Positions 21,805-31,586 of a stretch of DNA of 64,000 bases are shown one piece after another. The notes under the pieces are model-generated. The model saw only the letters and a program-made list of their open reading frames with translations. It searched no databases and had not been told where the DNA came from. Origin of the DNA: Gramella jeungdoensis (GTDB lineage Bacteria > Bacteroidota > Bacteroidia > Flavobacteriales > Flavobacteriaceae); contig NZ_JAMSCK010000004.1 in assembly GCF_023805255.1 (NCBI RefSeq), positions 496,001 to 560,000 on the forward strand, read 5' to 3'. How positions within the stretch are numbered: the first letter of the stretch is position 1; every line of letters starts with the position of its first letter. The position numbers and the translations under genes are program-made.

Positions 21805-21814
21805 CTTACGTATA
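21805..21814 (+). promoter_or_regulatory. Candidate DeoR (AgaR-like) operator, CTTACGTATA
   Basis: This is the second exact copy of the 10-base motif seen at 10900-10909. It lies 27 bases upstream of the symporter start, in the 246-base gap shared with the divergent regulator gene. It would allow one repressor to control the symporter and possibly itself. No clean TAnnTTTG element was found in this gap. Confidence 0.5.
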
Positions 21815-21841
21815 CAATTTAACAATAAAATTTAAATTTTT

Positions 21842-23677
21842 ATGGTGGTCCTCGAATCTCTGGATTATTATTTCATTTTTGGCTTTTTTACCATAACTCT
21901 TATTATAGGACTTGTAGTCGCGAAAAAATCAGGAAAAAGTTCCTCAGAATATTTCTTATCCGGTCGATCCATGCCCTGGTGGTTATTAGGGATCTCAATG
22001 GTAGCCACAACATTTTCTACGGACACCCCCAATTTGGTCACAGATATAGTTAGAAATCAAGGAGTCTCAGGTAACTGGGTATGGTGGGCCTTCCTTGTAA
22101 CCGGTCTTCTTACTGTTTTTGTTTATGCAAAATTATGGCGGAAATCAGGTCTATCAACAGACATCGAATTTTATGAGCTCAGGTATGGCGGAAAGCCGGC
22201 CAAATTTTTACGCGGGTTTCGTGCCATATACCTTGGAGTGATATTTAATATTCTTGCCATGTCAGCAGTAACCCTGGCTGCCATTAAAATTGGGCAGATA
22301 ATGCTGGGTATAAGTCCATTAGAAACCATTGCATGGGCTGGATTAGTTACGGTTATTTTTAGTACGGTAGGAGGATTTAAAGGAGTGGTGTATACCGATT
22401 TTATATTGTTCTTTGCAGCAATGATCGGTGGTGTTGGAGCCGCTTACTATTGTATAAATCTACCTGAAGTTGGAGGTATGTCCGGATTAATGAACCATCC
22501 TAATATAGCTGACAAACTGAATATTATTCCAGATTTAAGTGATCCGGATCTGGTAATCACCTTACTCATTATTCCTCTTGCGGTACAATGGTGGAGTGCG
22601 TGGTATCCTGGAGCCGAACCAGGTGGTGGCGGATATATCGCCCAACGAATGCTGGCAGCTAAGAATGAAAATCATGCTATTGGCGCAACCTTCTTTTTTA
22701 ATATTTTACATTATGCACTAAGACCATGGCCATGGATCCTGGTTGCCTTATCTTCTCTTATAGTCTTTCCAGATATTGCAAGTATTCAGCAGGCTTTTCC
22801 AAATGTCGCCGAGAGTAAATTAGGTCACGATCTTGCCTATTCGGCTATGTTAACTAAACTTCCAAGTGGATTACTCGGACTTGTATTAGCCTCACTAATC
22901 GCAGCCTATATGTCAACAATATCTACCCATCTTAACTGGGGATCCTCGTATGTAGTAAATGATTTTTATGCCCGCTATATTAATCCGCAGGCCTCTCAAA
23001 AAAGATTGGTGAACGTCGGACGGATTTCAACGGTTTTATTAATGACCATAAGTGCAGGATTAGCCCTTTTATTAACTAACGCTTTGCAGTTGTTTAATAT
23101 TATTCTAATGTTTGGTGCTGGGACTGGACTTATATTTCTTCTTAGATGGTTTTGGTGGCGAATAAATGCCTGGAGTGAAATTGCAGCTATGATCTCATCA
23201 GGAATAATTTCTATTCTGTTCAATTTCACTGCATTGGGATCTTTCTTTTTTGGTATTGAAGATCAAGCTGGGCGATTTACCGAGGGTATTTTACCTTCCT
23301 GGTCTACCTATCCTATGGTCGTATTAATTACATCTTCTGTATGGCTGGCGGTTACCTTTCTAACTAAACCGGAAAAAAAATCTACACTCTTGAATTTCTA
23401 TAAACGAACTGCACCGGGAGGACCAGGTTGGAAACGCATTATCAATTATGCAAATTCCAGAGGTAAGAATTTACAAGATCCGAATAAAGACTGGAATGTT
23501 CCAGCAGGCATTTTGGCAACTCTTACTGGATGCATCGTAATATATGGATCCCTTTTTGGTACAGGATATTGGATTTACGGAAGATACCCGGAAGCAATAC
23601 TAGCAACCCTACTTGTTTTCATCTCGACTTTCTTCCTAATTAAGTTATGGGCCAAAATTAAAACAAAGGTTTTCTAG
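21842..23677 (+). CDS. Sodium:solute symporter (SSS family), probable GalNAc or galactoside importer
   Basis: A 611-residue inner-membrane protein with about 13-15 hydrophobic segments and no signal peptide. YFLSGRSMPWWLLGISMVA near the N-terminus and FSTVGGFKGVVYTD in the middle are standard SSS features. It would couple sodium entry to sugar uptake from the periplasm. Placement next to the DeoR gene and the shared motif tie it to the GalNAc block, so GalNAc or a small galactoside is the inferred substrate. No other inner-membrane sugar transporter is present in this block. Confidence 0.9.
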   Translation: MVVLESLDYYFIFGFFTITLIIGLVVAKKSGKSSSEYFLSGRSMPWWLLGISMVATTFSTDTPNLVTDIVRNQGVSGNWVWWAFLVTGLLTVFVYAKLWRKSGLSTDIEFYELRYGGKPAKFLRGFRAIYLGVIFNILAMSAVTLAAIKIGQIMLGISPLETIAWAGLVTVIFSTVGGFKGVVYTDFILFFAAMIGGVGAAYYCINLPEVGGMSGLMNHPNIADKLNIIPDLSDPDLVITLLIIPLAVQWWSAWYPGAEPGGGGYIAQRMLAAKNENHAIGATFFFNILHYALRPWPWILVALSSLIVFPDIASIQQAFPNVAESKLGHDLAYSAMLTKLPSGLLGLVLASLIAAYMSTISTHLNWGSSYVVNDFYARYINPQASQKRLVNVGRISTVLLMTISAGLALLLTNALQLFNIILMFGAGTGLIFLLRWFWWRINAWSEIAAMISSGIISILFNFTALGSFFFGIEDQAGRFTEGILPSWSTYPMVVLITSSVWLAVTFLTKPEKKSTLLNFYKRTAPGGPGWKRIINYANSRGKNLQDPNKDWNVPAGILATLTGCIVIYGSLFGTGYWIYGRYPEAILATLLVFISTFFLIKLWAKIKTKVF

Positions 23678-23891
23678 TACTATTAATGAGGATGTTTATT
23701 ATGGCTGTGTCCCTTTTAATATAAAATTTAGAAAGGACAAGCAACTAATGCAGAATTACCGGAGTATCTCAAATGATGCTCCTTTAATTTAATAACCGCG
23801 AGGGTAGTCCTAGAATAAATTATGCTATTACAGGTTTAATATTTAGAATCTAAGAACTGAATCAATTTGGAAGAGCCCTATTTGAAAAGGT

Positions 23892-26510
23892 TTAATTAAT
23901 ATAATTTGCCTTTTTAAGCATCTTTTTCCACTTCAGATATCCTTTCTCACTTAAATGCAAACCATCATGAGTGTATTTTGGTTTTAGATACTTATTTTTA
24001 TTACTCATAGCCTTGTGAAGATCTATGAATTTTACACTCAACTTTTCTGCAAGCTCTTGCAATCTGGCATTAGCTTCCATAATCTTTTGATGATTGCTTT
24101 TGTGTCCTGAAAACTTTTCCCCCACATTTGGATTGGCAGGCAAAATACTCTGTAAGAAAATTTCGGTATTCGGGGATTTTCTTTTAATAACTTCGAGAAT
24201 CCTTGTGATTTGATTCACTACATAATCTATATCTTTTCCTCGGGCTAAATCATTAGTACCCACTAATAAAAATATCTTTGAAGGTTGTGATGAAACAACT
24301 TCCTCTAATCTAGCCAGGATTCCATCGGTTACATCACCACTTATTCCTCTATTGACAACATTCTTACCTGGAAATAAGTTCTTCCAATTCCCTCCTTCAG
24401 TAATGCTGTTTCCTAAAAAAATTATTTCATTTTGTGTGTCCGGTTGACTTTCAAACAATGCATTTCGCTGATAATAATGCTCCGAAAAGAGCTTATGGGT
24501 CTCGAGAGGCGCAAACGTGAACATCCAATTTTGGTAATCTGTTGCCGAAGGTACTTTAAAAACTATAGTATTAATTCCCTTTTGAAGAGTAACATTCACC
24601 GGTTTACGCGTCCAATATAATTCTTCCTGTGTCCATGGTATTTCCTGGTCTTCCTTAGTGGCCCATCCATTTTGTTTTGAAGGTTTCCAACCTGGGTTCT
24701 TCCATTTTGGAGCAGGTAATTCCTTCCCGTTTACCCATACCGTTCCTCCGTTCGCATCCCATTCTCCTGTATTTGGAATACCCGTATAAGTCCTATTGGC
24801 TCTCAGCGGTGTTTCAAAACCAATCCAGGCTTGTAGTATTTTATCTTCATCGGCTTTAATTTTAGAAATGGCATATACAGTGGTACCTTTTGAAGCCTCT
24901 GGAAAATATCCCCCTTGTTTAAAACGGTCTTTAATTATTATGGTATTTCCAACAGCTTTTTTCCACTCACTGGTGTCAATTGCGTGTCCATTTATTAGTT
25001 GAGTTTCTAAAATTTTCGCTTCATCTTTTGTTAAGGGATGAGAAAGCAACCACTCATTATTAGTTTGTTTCACATATTGAAAAGGCATACTTTCAAAATA
25101 CCGCTGCTTATGATACATCAAATAATCTTCAAAAGCCTGTAAATAATAAAAGGCTTCAGTTCCTTTCCGGGGTAACATAGTAAGATATCGATCGGATGTT
25201 TTTGTAATATCACCGGTCCAGGTGGCCCAGGCATAGGTAAGTAAGGCAGGATATAAGGGATTCTGATCTATAAAATCATTTTGATTTTCCAAACGCACAT
25301 CTGGCCATAAACTTAGTATTCCTCCCAATACCTCATTATTGGACTTATAACCTATTGGTTTAAACAATAATTTAGGAACCGCGGTCATTGGTTCGCTATT
25401 ATTTATATAACTATTCCAGGAGTCTATTTCGCGATATCCTTCGTCTTTCAGATCTCCTGGTTTCCAGGTTTGCCTAATTACATTATCAGATACTTTTAAA
25501 CCAGGATTCCAGACAATAACATCACGTTGGTGGTCTTGACAGAGTGAAACCATTTTATTCATAAAAGCCTCTGGATTCTCAATCTCAACTTCATCTGATC
25601 CTAAATGAATCATGGGTGCCAATTCCTTAGGAATCTCTTCAAAAAATTCATTTAGAATTTTCTCCAGTGCCATCATTCCTTTTTCGGAAGCCATGGTAAA
25701 TCCCATTGCTTTTGTAAATGAATCACTATGACCAGGCATATCGATCTCTGGAATCACCGTAATATGCATCTTCTTGGCGTATTGGATCAGTTCTCTAATT
25801 TCATCATACGTATAAAATTTCCCTGGATTTCTTGTAGGTCGATGATTCTCAGCTTTTGTAAGTTCAGGATATATTTTACTTTGAATGCGCCAAGCTGGCC
25901 TATCCGTTAAATGCCATTGGAAGACATTCAACTTATACCTCGCCATAATTTCCAATTGTTCTTTCAGATTATCTACACTGATAAAATTACGCCCTACATC
26001 CAACATGAAACCCCTTATACCATGAAGGGGCGCGTCTTTAATTTCACAAAGCTGTATAGAAGTATGACCATTTTCTTTAGAACTCAGTTGGCGCAGGGTT
26101 TGAAGTGCATAAAAGCGACCAGGCTCATCCCTAAATCGTATTACAAGAGCTTCCTTTTCTACTTTTAAAATATATCCTTCTGCATCTATTTCGTTATCCT
26201 GAATAAACTTAAGTGTGTAATCATGCTCATCCCCGGACGGATGTTCCGTATTGAATATTTCTTTTATAAGTTGGATTGAAAATTCATCCAGTATATTTAT
26301 TTCATCAATATTAATTTCATCCACTGTAATCCTACCCTCCATCCAATTAACTTCCCGGGGATGTGGAATTAATTTAACCGGTGCCTCTTTAAGTTCGCTT
26401 GCAGTAAATTTAGATTCAAATACTTCATCAGGTTTTTGTGAGAAACCAGTCGTCACAATTAGGATTAATAGATAAGACCACAACCTGATTTTATAATTTG
26501 TCTTTTTCAT
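23892..26510 (-). CDS. GH20 beta-N-acetylhexosaminidase fused to an SGNH/GDSL esterase
   Basis: An 872-residue exported fusion. I use ATG 26510, one codon inside a TTG frame. After a signal peptide come a GH20b-like domain, the GH20 barrel (about 145-440) with the catalytic pair D306-E307 in HLGSDEVE, a beta-rich linker, and a C-terminal SGNH domain (about 694-872). The SGNH part has S702 in GNSITEGG, a GTND block and D849/H852 in THDGLHL, so its triad is complete. It may remove both an acyl group and a terminal HexNAc. It is last in the sialic-acid block, 51 bases after the transporter fusion. Confidence 0.9.
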   Translation of the reverse strand: MKKTNYKIRLWSYLLILIVTTGFSQKPDEVFESKFTASELKEAPVKLIPHPREVNWMEGRITVDEINIDEINILDEFSIQLIKEIFNTEHPSGDEHDYTLKFIQDNEIDAEGYILKVEKEALVIRFRDEPGRFYALQTLRQLSSKENGHTSIQLCEIKDAPLHGIRGFMLDVGRNFISVDNLKEQLEIMARYKLNVFQWHLTDRPAWRIQSKIYPELTKAENHRPTRNPGKFYTYDEIRELIQYAKKMHITVIPEIDMPGHSDSFTKAMGFTMASEKGMMALEKILNEFFEEIPKELAPMIHLGSDEVEIENPEAFMNKMVSLCQDHQRDVIVWNPGLKVSDNVIRQTWKPGDLKDEGYREIDSWNSYINNSEPMTAVPKLLFKPIGYKSNNEVLGGILSLWPDVRLENQNDFIDQNPLYPALLTYAWATWTGDITKTSDRYLTMLPRKGTEAFYYLQAFEDYLMYHKQRYFESMPFQYVKQTNNEWLLSHPLTKDEAKILETQLINGHAIDTSEWKKAVGNTIIIKDRFKQGGYFPEASKGTTVYAISKIKADEDKILQAWIGFETPLRANRTYTGIPNTGEWDANGGTVWVNGKELPAPKWKNPGWKPSKQNGWATKEDQEIPWTQEELYWTRKPVNVTLQKGINTIVFKVPSATDYQNWMFTFAPLETHKLFSEHYYQRNALFESQPDTQNEIIFLGNSITEGGNWKNLFPGKNVVNRGISGDVTDGILARLEEVVSSQPSKIFLLVGTNDLARGKDIDYVVNQITRILEVIKRKSPNTEIFLQSILPANPNVGEKFSGHKSNHQKIMEANARLQELAEKLSVKFIDLHKAMSNKNKYLKPKYTHDGLHLSEKGYLKWKKMLKKANYIN

Positions 26511-26561
26511 CAAGAAATTATATTCTATTGAACAATTGAAAATACTTGAACCGACTAAGGT

Positions 26562-29267
26562 TTATTTTTCAGCACGTTTTTTATTATTTGCAATGCTATA
26601 TACAAGGTTCGAAGATACTTTTTGTTCTATAGGAACAATTAAGCTTATGATATACCCTGAAAGAACGCACACAGGAATAGCAATTAGCGGATAGATATAA
26701 AAATTAATATCTGTGTAGTATTTTACAAATACCAGGGATAAAACGCTTAAAATAGCTCCTGATAATGTACCTACCCAGTTTGCTTTCTTAAAGAAAATAC
26801 CCAGCATAAAGATACCAGCCAGAGCACTACCAAAAAGGCCTACAATTTCCTGAAAAAAGAAGAATAAGGACGCGATTGGGAAAGCAGCCATAAATGCCGC
26901 CACTGTAGTCCCCAAAATACCTACGATTATAGTCACCCATCTGGCAACTTTCATCGTAGTTAAATCAGATTTGCCTTTTCTAAACCTTTTAAAGTAATCC
27001 ACTGTCACGACCGTTGAAACGCTGTGCATACTACTATCCAAACTCGACATTGCTGCTGAATAGATCCCGGCAATAACCAGTCCTGCGACACCGGGAGGTA
27101 AATGGTCCGCGATGAATAAGGGGAATATTCCATCATTTTGCATCCCAACCTGCAAAAATTGGGGATTATCCCGGAAATAGACATATAAGAAAGTACCCAT
27201 AAGGAAGATTAGTAAACCGGCAGGAATAGATATAATTCCATTCATCCAAATACTTTTACGAGCTTCTTTTTCATCAGAAGTTGTCAGATAACGTTGTACT
27301 ACTGCCTGGTCAGTGGTATATGGAGCAAAGTTTAGCGCAAAGGTCCCTAGAAATAAAGACCACGTAACCACTTCAGTAAAGCTCCATCTAAAATCAAATA
27401 GCTGAAATTTACTATCCTCATATGCAGTAGAAAATATATATCCAACATCCCCAATATCAACAGCAATATAAATAAGTCCCAAAATGAGTCCTCCAATTAA
27501 AACGATTACCTGGATTACATCCGTCCAAATAACGGCTTCTATCCCACCCATTACCGTATACAAAATGGCCAAGATTCCCATTATTATTATTGCGAAATAA
27601 ATATCGATCCCCACCACAGTAGACAGAGCTAAAGCTGGGAGATACACAACGATACCCATTCTTGCAAGCTGAAATAAAACAAAAGAGGTGCTCCCAAACA
27701 TCCTAATAACAATATTAAATCGCTTTTCTAAATATTCATAAGCGGTGGTTATATTTAGGTTTCGGAAAAAAGGAAGATAATAGGTAATTATAATAGGTAC
27801 AATAAGCAAAATTGTAAAATACCCAAGATATGCTTGCCAGTCGTAACTATAGGCTAAAGCAGGTTGAGAAAGATATGTAATAGCACTTAGCATAGTAGCG
27901 TAAATGCTTAACCCGGCTGCCCACCATGGGATTCGTCCCCCAGCCAAAAAATAATCATCAGTGCTTTTATTTCTACGAGAAAAATACCAGCCTATACCTA
28001 TCATCAGGGCTAAATAAACGATTAATGTAGTATAATTTACCCATCCAAAATTAGTTTCTCGTGGGGTTATGTTTACCATTTGGACCTCAGAGGTTCGGAC
28101 GCCGGGACTTATTTCTCCAAGGGGCAGCACAATTTCCTCTCCCCATTTTATTGCCTGAGTCACAACCTGTGATTTTCCCGGAATTTCTCCTCTTTTAGAC
28201 CAGGTATCAGTAATTGTATGATAGGCCCATATGGTTTTCGAAAAAGAAGTGTTTTTAAAATTTTCTGTTATTTTTTCCTGTAAAGAATCAATTTCAATAT
28301 TAACGGTGGAAGTATCTTGAGACTGAGACTCTAAATTTTGTATCTGTTTTTGAATTTCCAGCCTCTGAGACCAGAGTTGATTTTCTCCTCCAGCTCCACC
28401 AAAAATTAAAATATGTGCATCTCCTAATTTGGTGGCTGGAGCCGCCCCTAGGTAACCACCTTCAAGACCAGGGGTGTTATTTGATGGTATAGGATCCTTC
28501 TCACTCCATTTGTGAGATAATGGATTATAGTGCCAGACATCGCTCAAAAATTCATTTGGATCTGGGGAATTCGGATCGAAATGAGTTCCACTGAAAACAT
28601 ACAATACATTTGTTTTTCCATTATTTTGATTAACTACAACTGGTTGTATACGGCCTTTTCCGGGAAAATCGTCCAGTTTTTTCCATCCGGTCCTCTCAGA
28701 AAAAGATAAGAAATTATTTGTTGCTTTTTTTCCAGCTTCCTCTTGGCCCCCAACAACATAAATTTCATCATTTATTGCAGCTGCTCCCATACTGGCAAGT
28801 GGAATGGGTAGGGAAGGTTTTTCCTCAATTTCCACAACCTGCTTTATAGGATTCCATTTTAAAAGAAAAACATAATCATGAACACCAGATTCATTCATGC
28901 CTCCTATACACCAAATTCCCTCTTCGGTAACTACAGAAGCTCCATATGCTAATGGCTCAGGAAGTTTAAGTTTTATATTTTTACGCCATTGATATCCGTT
29001 TTTATCCTTTACAAGGACATAAATGGAATCATAATATTTTTTACTACCTCCATTCCAAACTTGCTCCTCCGGAAAATTTGCTCCTCCGGCCAAAATTAAA
29101 ACATCATTATGAATGCCTGTAAAGGTTCCATTGAGTCCTTCTTTAAGAGGTAATTCAGCAATGGAATTCCAACCAAATTCTATTTTATTTTTCTGTTGAG
29201 CCCGGGTACTGACTGTTGATAAAACTATCAGAACACTAATAAATAGATAACGCAAATACTTATTCAT
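26562..29267 (-). CDS. Kelch-type sialate mutarotase fused to a sodium:solute symporter
   Basis: A 901-residue fusion. I place the start at ATG 29267, seven codons inside a TTG frame, because a signal peptide (about 5-24, ending TRAQ) follows directly. Residues about 25-393 form a kelch propeller with repeated glycine pairs (LAGGANFP, CIGGMNES, VVGGQEEAG, IFGGAGGE), as in NanM/cyclically permuted mutarotases. Residues about 400-901 are an SSS transporter (YFLAGGRIPWWAAGLSIYA). The propeller would sit in the periplasm, anomerising sialic acid for uptake. A GntR-type site lies 62 bases upstream. The sialic-acid substrate is inferred from context. Confidence 0.9.
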   Translation of the reverse strand: MNKYLRYLFISVLIVLSTVSTRAQQKNKIEFGWNSIAELPLKEGLNGTFTGIHNDVLILAGGANFPEEQVWNGGSKKYYDSIYVLVKDKNGYQWRKNIKLKLPEPLAYGASVVTEEGIWCIGGMNESGVHDYVFLLKWNPIKQVVEIEEKPSLPIPLASMGAAAINDEIYVVGGQEEAGKKATNNFLSFSERTGWKKLDDFPGKGRIQPVVVNQNNGKTNVLYVFSGTHFDPNSPDPNEFLSDVWHYNPLSHKWSEKDPIPSNNTPGLEGGYLGAAPATKLGDAHILIFGGAGGENQLWSQRLEIQKQIQNLESQSQDTSTVNIEIDSLQEKITENFKNTSFSKTIWAYHTITDTWSKRGEIPGKSQVVTQAIKWGEEIVLPLGEISPGVRTSEVQMVNITPRETNFGWVNYTTLIVYLALMIGIGWYFSRRNKSTDDYFLAGGRIPWWAAGLSIYATMLSAITYLSQPALAYSYDWQAYLGYFTILLIVPIIITYYLPFFRNLNITTAYEYLEKRFNIVIRMFGSTSFVLFQLARMGIVVYLPALALSTVVGIDIYFAIIIMGILAILYTVMGGIEAVIWTDVIQVIVLIGGLILGLIYIAVDIGDVGYIFSTAYEDSKFQLFDFRWSFTEVVTWSLFLGTFALNFAPYTTDQAVVQRYLTTSDEKEARKSIWMNGIISIPAGLLIFLMGTFLYVYFRDNPQFLQVGMQNDGIFPLFIADHLPPGVAGLVIAGIYSAAMSSLDSSMHSVSTVVTVDYFKRFRKGKSDLTTMKVARWVTIIVGILGTTVAAFMAAFPIASLFFFFQEIVGLFGSALAGIFMLGIFFKKANWVGTLSGAILSVLSLVFVKYYTDINFYIYPLIAIPVCVLSGYIISLIVPIEQKVSSNLVYSIANNKKRAEK

Positions 29268-29328
29268 AGAAATGAGTGTTAGAACCAATTATTCGATTTG
29301 GCTATAAATATAAAAAAAGATAATGTAT

Positions 29329-29341
29329 TATGTATAACATA
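29329..29341 (-). promoter_or_regulatory. GntR/FadR-type operator, TATGTTATACATA
   Basis: The minus strand reads TATGTTATACATA, a palindrome apart from its three central bases and a fit to the FadR-type pattern T-N-GT-N3-AC-N-A. It lies 62 bases upstream of the mutarotase-symporter ATG, just above an imperfect -7 element (TATCTTTT, 29322-29315). The same 13 bases occur at 36863 and 61256. Confidence 0.7.
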
Positions 29342-29356
29342 TATAAATCTTTTGTT

Positions 29357-30859
29357 TTACTGAACCCTTATTTTAAAAGTGGATGCTGGTAAATTTTCGC
29401 TATTAATTAAATTTCCTTTCGAATAAGGTTCCCAACCATAATAAATAAAATCTGGTTTCTTGGAAGTAAAAATAACCACATGGTTATTTTCGATTTTAGC
29501 CGCTATAGGGTTTTCCCCATTTAATGAAAAGCCCATTAGTTCTTTATTATTACCTATTTTTAAGGAGTCTCCTACAAATTCAAATAAAATAACCACCTTA
29601 TTATTTGCATATTCCGCCTTAACTGGAAGCGGTCCTGATTTTAAAATATTGATATTATAGATATCGTTCAACGCCCAACGCGCCAATCTATATCCAACGT
29701 CTCTCTTATTCCTGGGATGAACATCGTTTTTTGAACCAATATCGCTACTCACCGCCATTCCACTATGGGTAATACTCTCCATTAGAATCCGTTGTTGGTC
29801 CCTAAATTCAGGCCAGTAATTTGCTTGATAATTCGTAGTATCTATAGAAGATAACTGTACCCAATAAAAAGGTAAATTAGGACTTCCCCACTGTTTTCGA
29901 TAATCTTCAATCAATAACTTTTGTAAACTTGGATATTCTTCCACGCTCGTCTTCTCCTGGGCGTTACTTTCCCCTTGATACCACAATATACCTTTTATAG
30001 GCATTTTCGATAAGACAGGAATACTGGAGGCATAAGCAAAACCCGGTTTATAGGAGTGATTTGGTCCTAAATCATCATAATGTATTGCTATATCCTGTAC
30101 ATTTTGTCGACCCCTCTCCCTTACCCATACTGGTAAAAAATCATTATATAACCAATCTCCATTCGTCTTTTTATTAAATTCAGGATGTTGCTGAAAGGTT
30201 TTAACTGAAATAAATGTTTCAATTGGGGCTCCTCCGATAGCCATGTTGATCAACCCGACAGGGATATTAATTTCTTCAATAATTCTTTTCCCAAAATAAT
30301 AACCTACCGCACTCAAATTTTTTATAGCCGGCGTACCCCCTGTTTCCCATTTTCCGGAATAAAATTCTTTCGGAGTAAGGTGGTTTAAGGCAGAATCAGA
30401 ATATTTCTCCGCATAAACCCCTTTGCCAATAAATTTAGTATCGAAAAATCGTAATTCGCTACCTGTTAAGTGTTTTCTTTCTTTCTTGAAATGCATTTCC
30501 AGATTTAATGGCCATTCCATATTGGATTGTCCCGATAAAAGCCAGACATCTCCAACCAGTATATTATTTAAAGTAATGGTATCATTTTCCGAAGATATAC
30601 TAATCTTTCTAGGCTCAAAACTTGCTTCTTGTTTAGGAAATTCAACTTCCCATGTAGAATCATTTGCTACACGAGTTTTTTTCACCTGGGAAGAAAATAC
30701 GACTGTAATTTCCTCTCCAGGGGCACATGTACCCCAAATTGTAATCGATTTCTCTCTTTGTAAAACCATATTACTACCAAAAAATTTTGGTAATTCAATC
30801 TGGCCGCTGGTTTTAAGACTTATCAATATAAATACACTTATAAAAAGAATTCGTTTCAT
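29357..30859 (-). CDS. Sialate O-acetylesterase (SASA family)
   Basis: A 500-residue exported esterase with a signal peptide (about 1-19). The SASA/SGNH signature LLSGQSNMEWPL carries the nucleophile S112. A central WYQGESNA block and a C-terminal DVHPRNKRDVG block provide the oxyanion and His parts. Enzymes of this family remove O-acetyl groups from sialic acids so that sialidase and lyase can act. It sits between LrgB (33-base gap) and the mutarotase-symporter, consistent with that role. Acetylxylan-type esterases are related, but the locus has no xylanase. Confidence 0.9.
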   Translation of the reverse strand: MKRILFISVFILISLKTSGQIELPKFFGSNMVLQREKSITIWGTCAPGEEITVVFSSQVKKTRVANDSTWEVEFPKQEASFEPRKISISSENDTITLNNILVGDVWLLSGQSNMEWPLNLEMHFKKERKHLTGSELRFFDTKFIGKGVYAEKYSDSALNHLTPKEFYSGKWETGGTPAIKNLSAVGYYFGKRIIEEINIPVGLINMAIGGAPIETFISVKTFQQHPEFNKKTNGDWLYNDFLPVWVRERGRQNVQDIAIHYDDLGPNHSYKPGFAYASSIPVLSKMPIKGILWYQGESNAQEKTSVEEYPSLQKLLIEDYRKQWGSPNLPFYWVQLSSIDTTNYQANYWPEFRDQQRILMESITHSGMAVSSDIGSKNDVHPRNKRDVGYRLARWALNDIYNINILKSGPLPVKAEYANNKVVILFEFVGDSLKIGNNKELMGFSLNGENPIAAKIENNHVVIFTSKKPDFIYYGWEPYSKGNLINSENLPASTFKIRVQ

Positions 30860-30892
30860 CTAACCGATATAAAAATTTATGTTAATTCTTCT

Positions 30893-31585
30893 CTACATGA
30901 ACAATTCAAGAAAGTATGGGGTTAGGAATGCCGTTATAATTCCGTTGAAACACATGGCAAGACCACTGTACACACCTGCACTTTTACTATATTCAAAGGC
31001 TCGGGCGGTTCCAATTCCATGGGAAGTTGTACCCAGGGCAGTTCCTATAGCTCCTTCACTGTAAATCCCCAACCCTGTTAAGAACTGGACCCCGAGTACA
31101 TTGCCAAGCACACCTACCATAATTACCATCCCTGCTGTAATTTCAGGTATACCTCCTACTAGTTTTGTAATCTCAATAGCAATGGGGGTGGTAACTGATT
31201 TAGCAGCAAGAGATTCAATTAAAATTGAAGGGGTATTTAAAAGTAAAAGAAGAAGAATCATACTCAGGATTCCGAATGCACCTCCTACTGTTACACATAA
31301 GAGAAATAATTTGATTTTATTCTTGATTTCAGAATATTTCTCATAAAGAAAAACACCCATAGCTACAACGGATGGTCCCAGAAAATAGGTGAGAATTTTA
31401 CCTCCCTTATTGTAACTTTCAAAATTAATATCTCCGATTAAAAGAAAAGAAATAATGATTATAACAGAAACCAATACAGGGTTTAGAATGTTATAATTCC
31501 AATTCTTCCTCAATTTTATTACAAAAAAGTATGAAATAAGCGTTAAGGCTATTCCAAATAAAGGATTTTCAAATGAAAGTTCCAT
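30893..31585 (-). CDS. lrgB: LrgB/CidB-family membrane protein
   Basis: A 230-residue protein with about six to seven hydrophobic helices. I use ATG 31585 (MELSFENPLFG), which leaves one base after the LrgA stop; the longer frame would run into lrgA. ALGTTSHGIGTARAFE near the C-terminus is a family hallmark. LrgB works with LrgA, classically described as an antiholin pair. In several Gram-positive bacteria LrgAB homologues have been described as pyruvate transporters. Placement among sialic-acid genes, whose lyase pathway yields pyruvate, suggests pyruvate handling here, which is inference. Confidence 0.9.
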   Translation of the reverse strand: MELSFENPLFGIALTLISYFFVIKLRKNWNYNILNPVLVSVIIIISFLLIGDINFESYNKGGKILTYFLGPSVVAMGVFLYEKYSEIKNKIKLFLLCVTVGGAFGILSMILLLLLLNTPSILIESLAAKSVTTPIAIEITKLVGGIPEITAGMVIMVGVLGNVLGVQFLTGLGIYSEGAIGTALGTTSHGIGTARAFEYSKSAGVYSGLAMCFNGIITAFLTPYFLELFM

Positions 31586-31586
31586 A

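Noticed and set aside
21592-21825. A 77-codon frame in the gap between the DeoR gene and the symporter
   Set aside because: Low-complexity AT-rich translation, covering the regulatory gap and the candidate operator; no recognisable protein feature.
23678-23891. The 214-base gap between the symporter and the GH20-SGNH gene as a small RNA or gene remnant
   Set aside because: Both genes point into it and no convincing frame, hairpin or terminator was found; it appears to be plain spacer.
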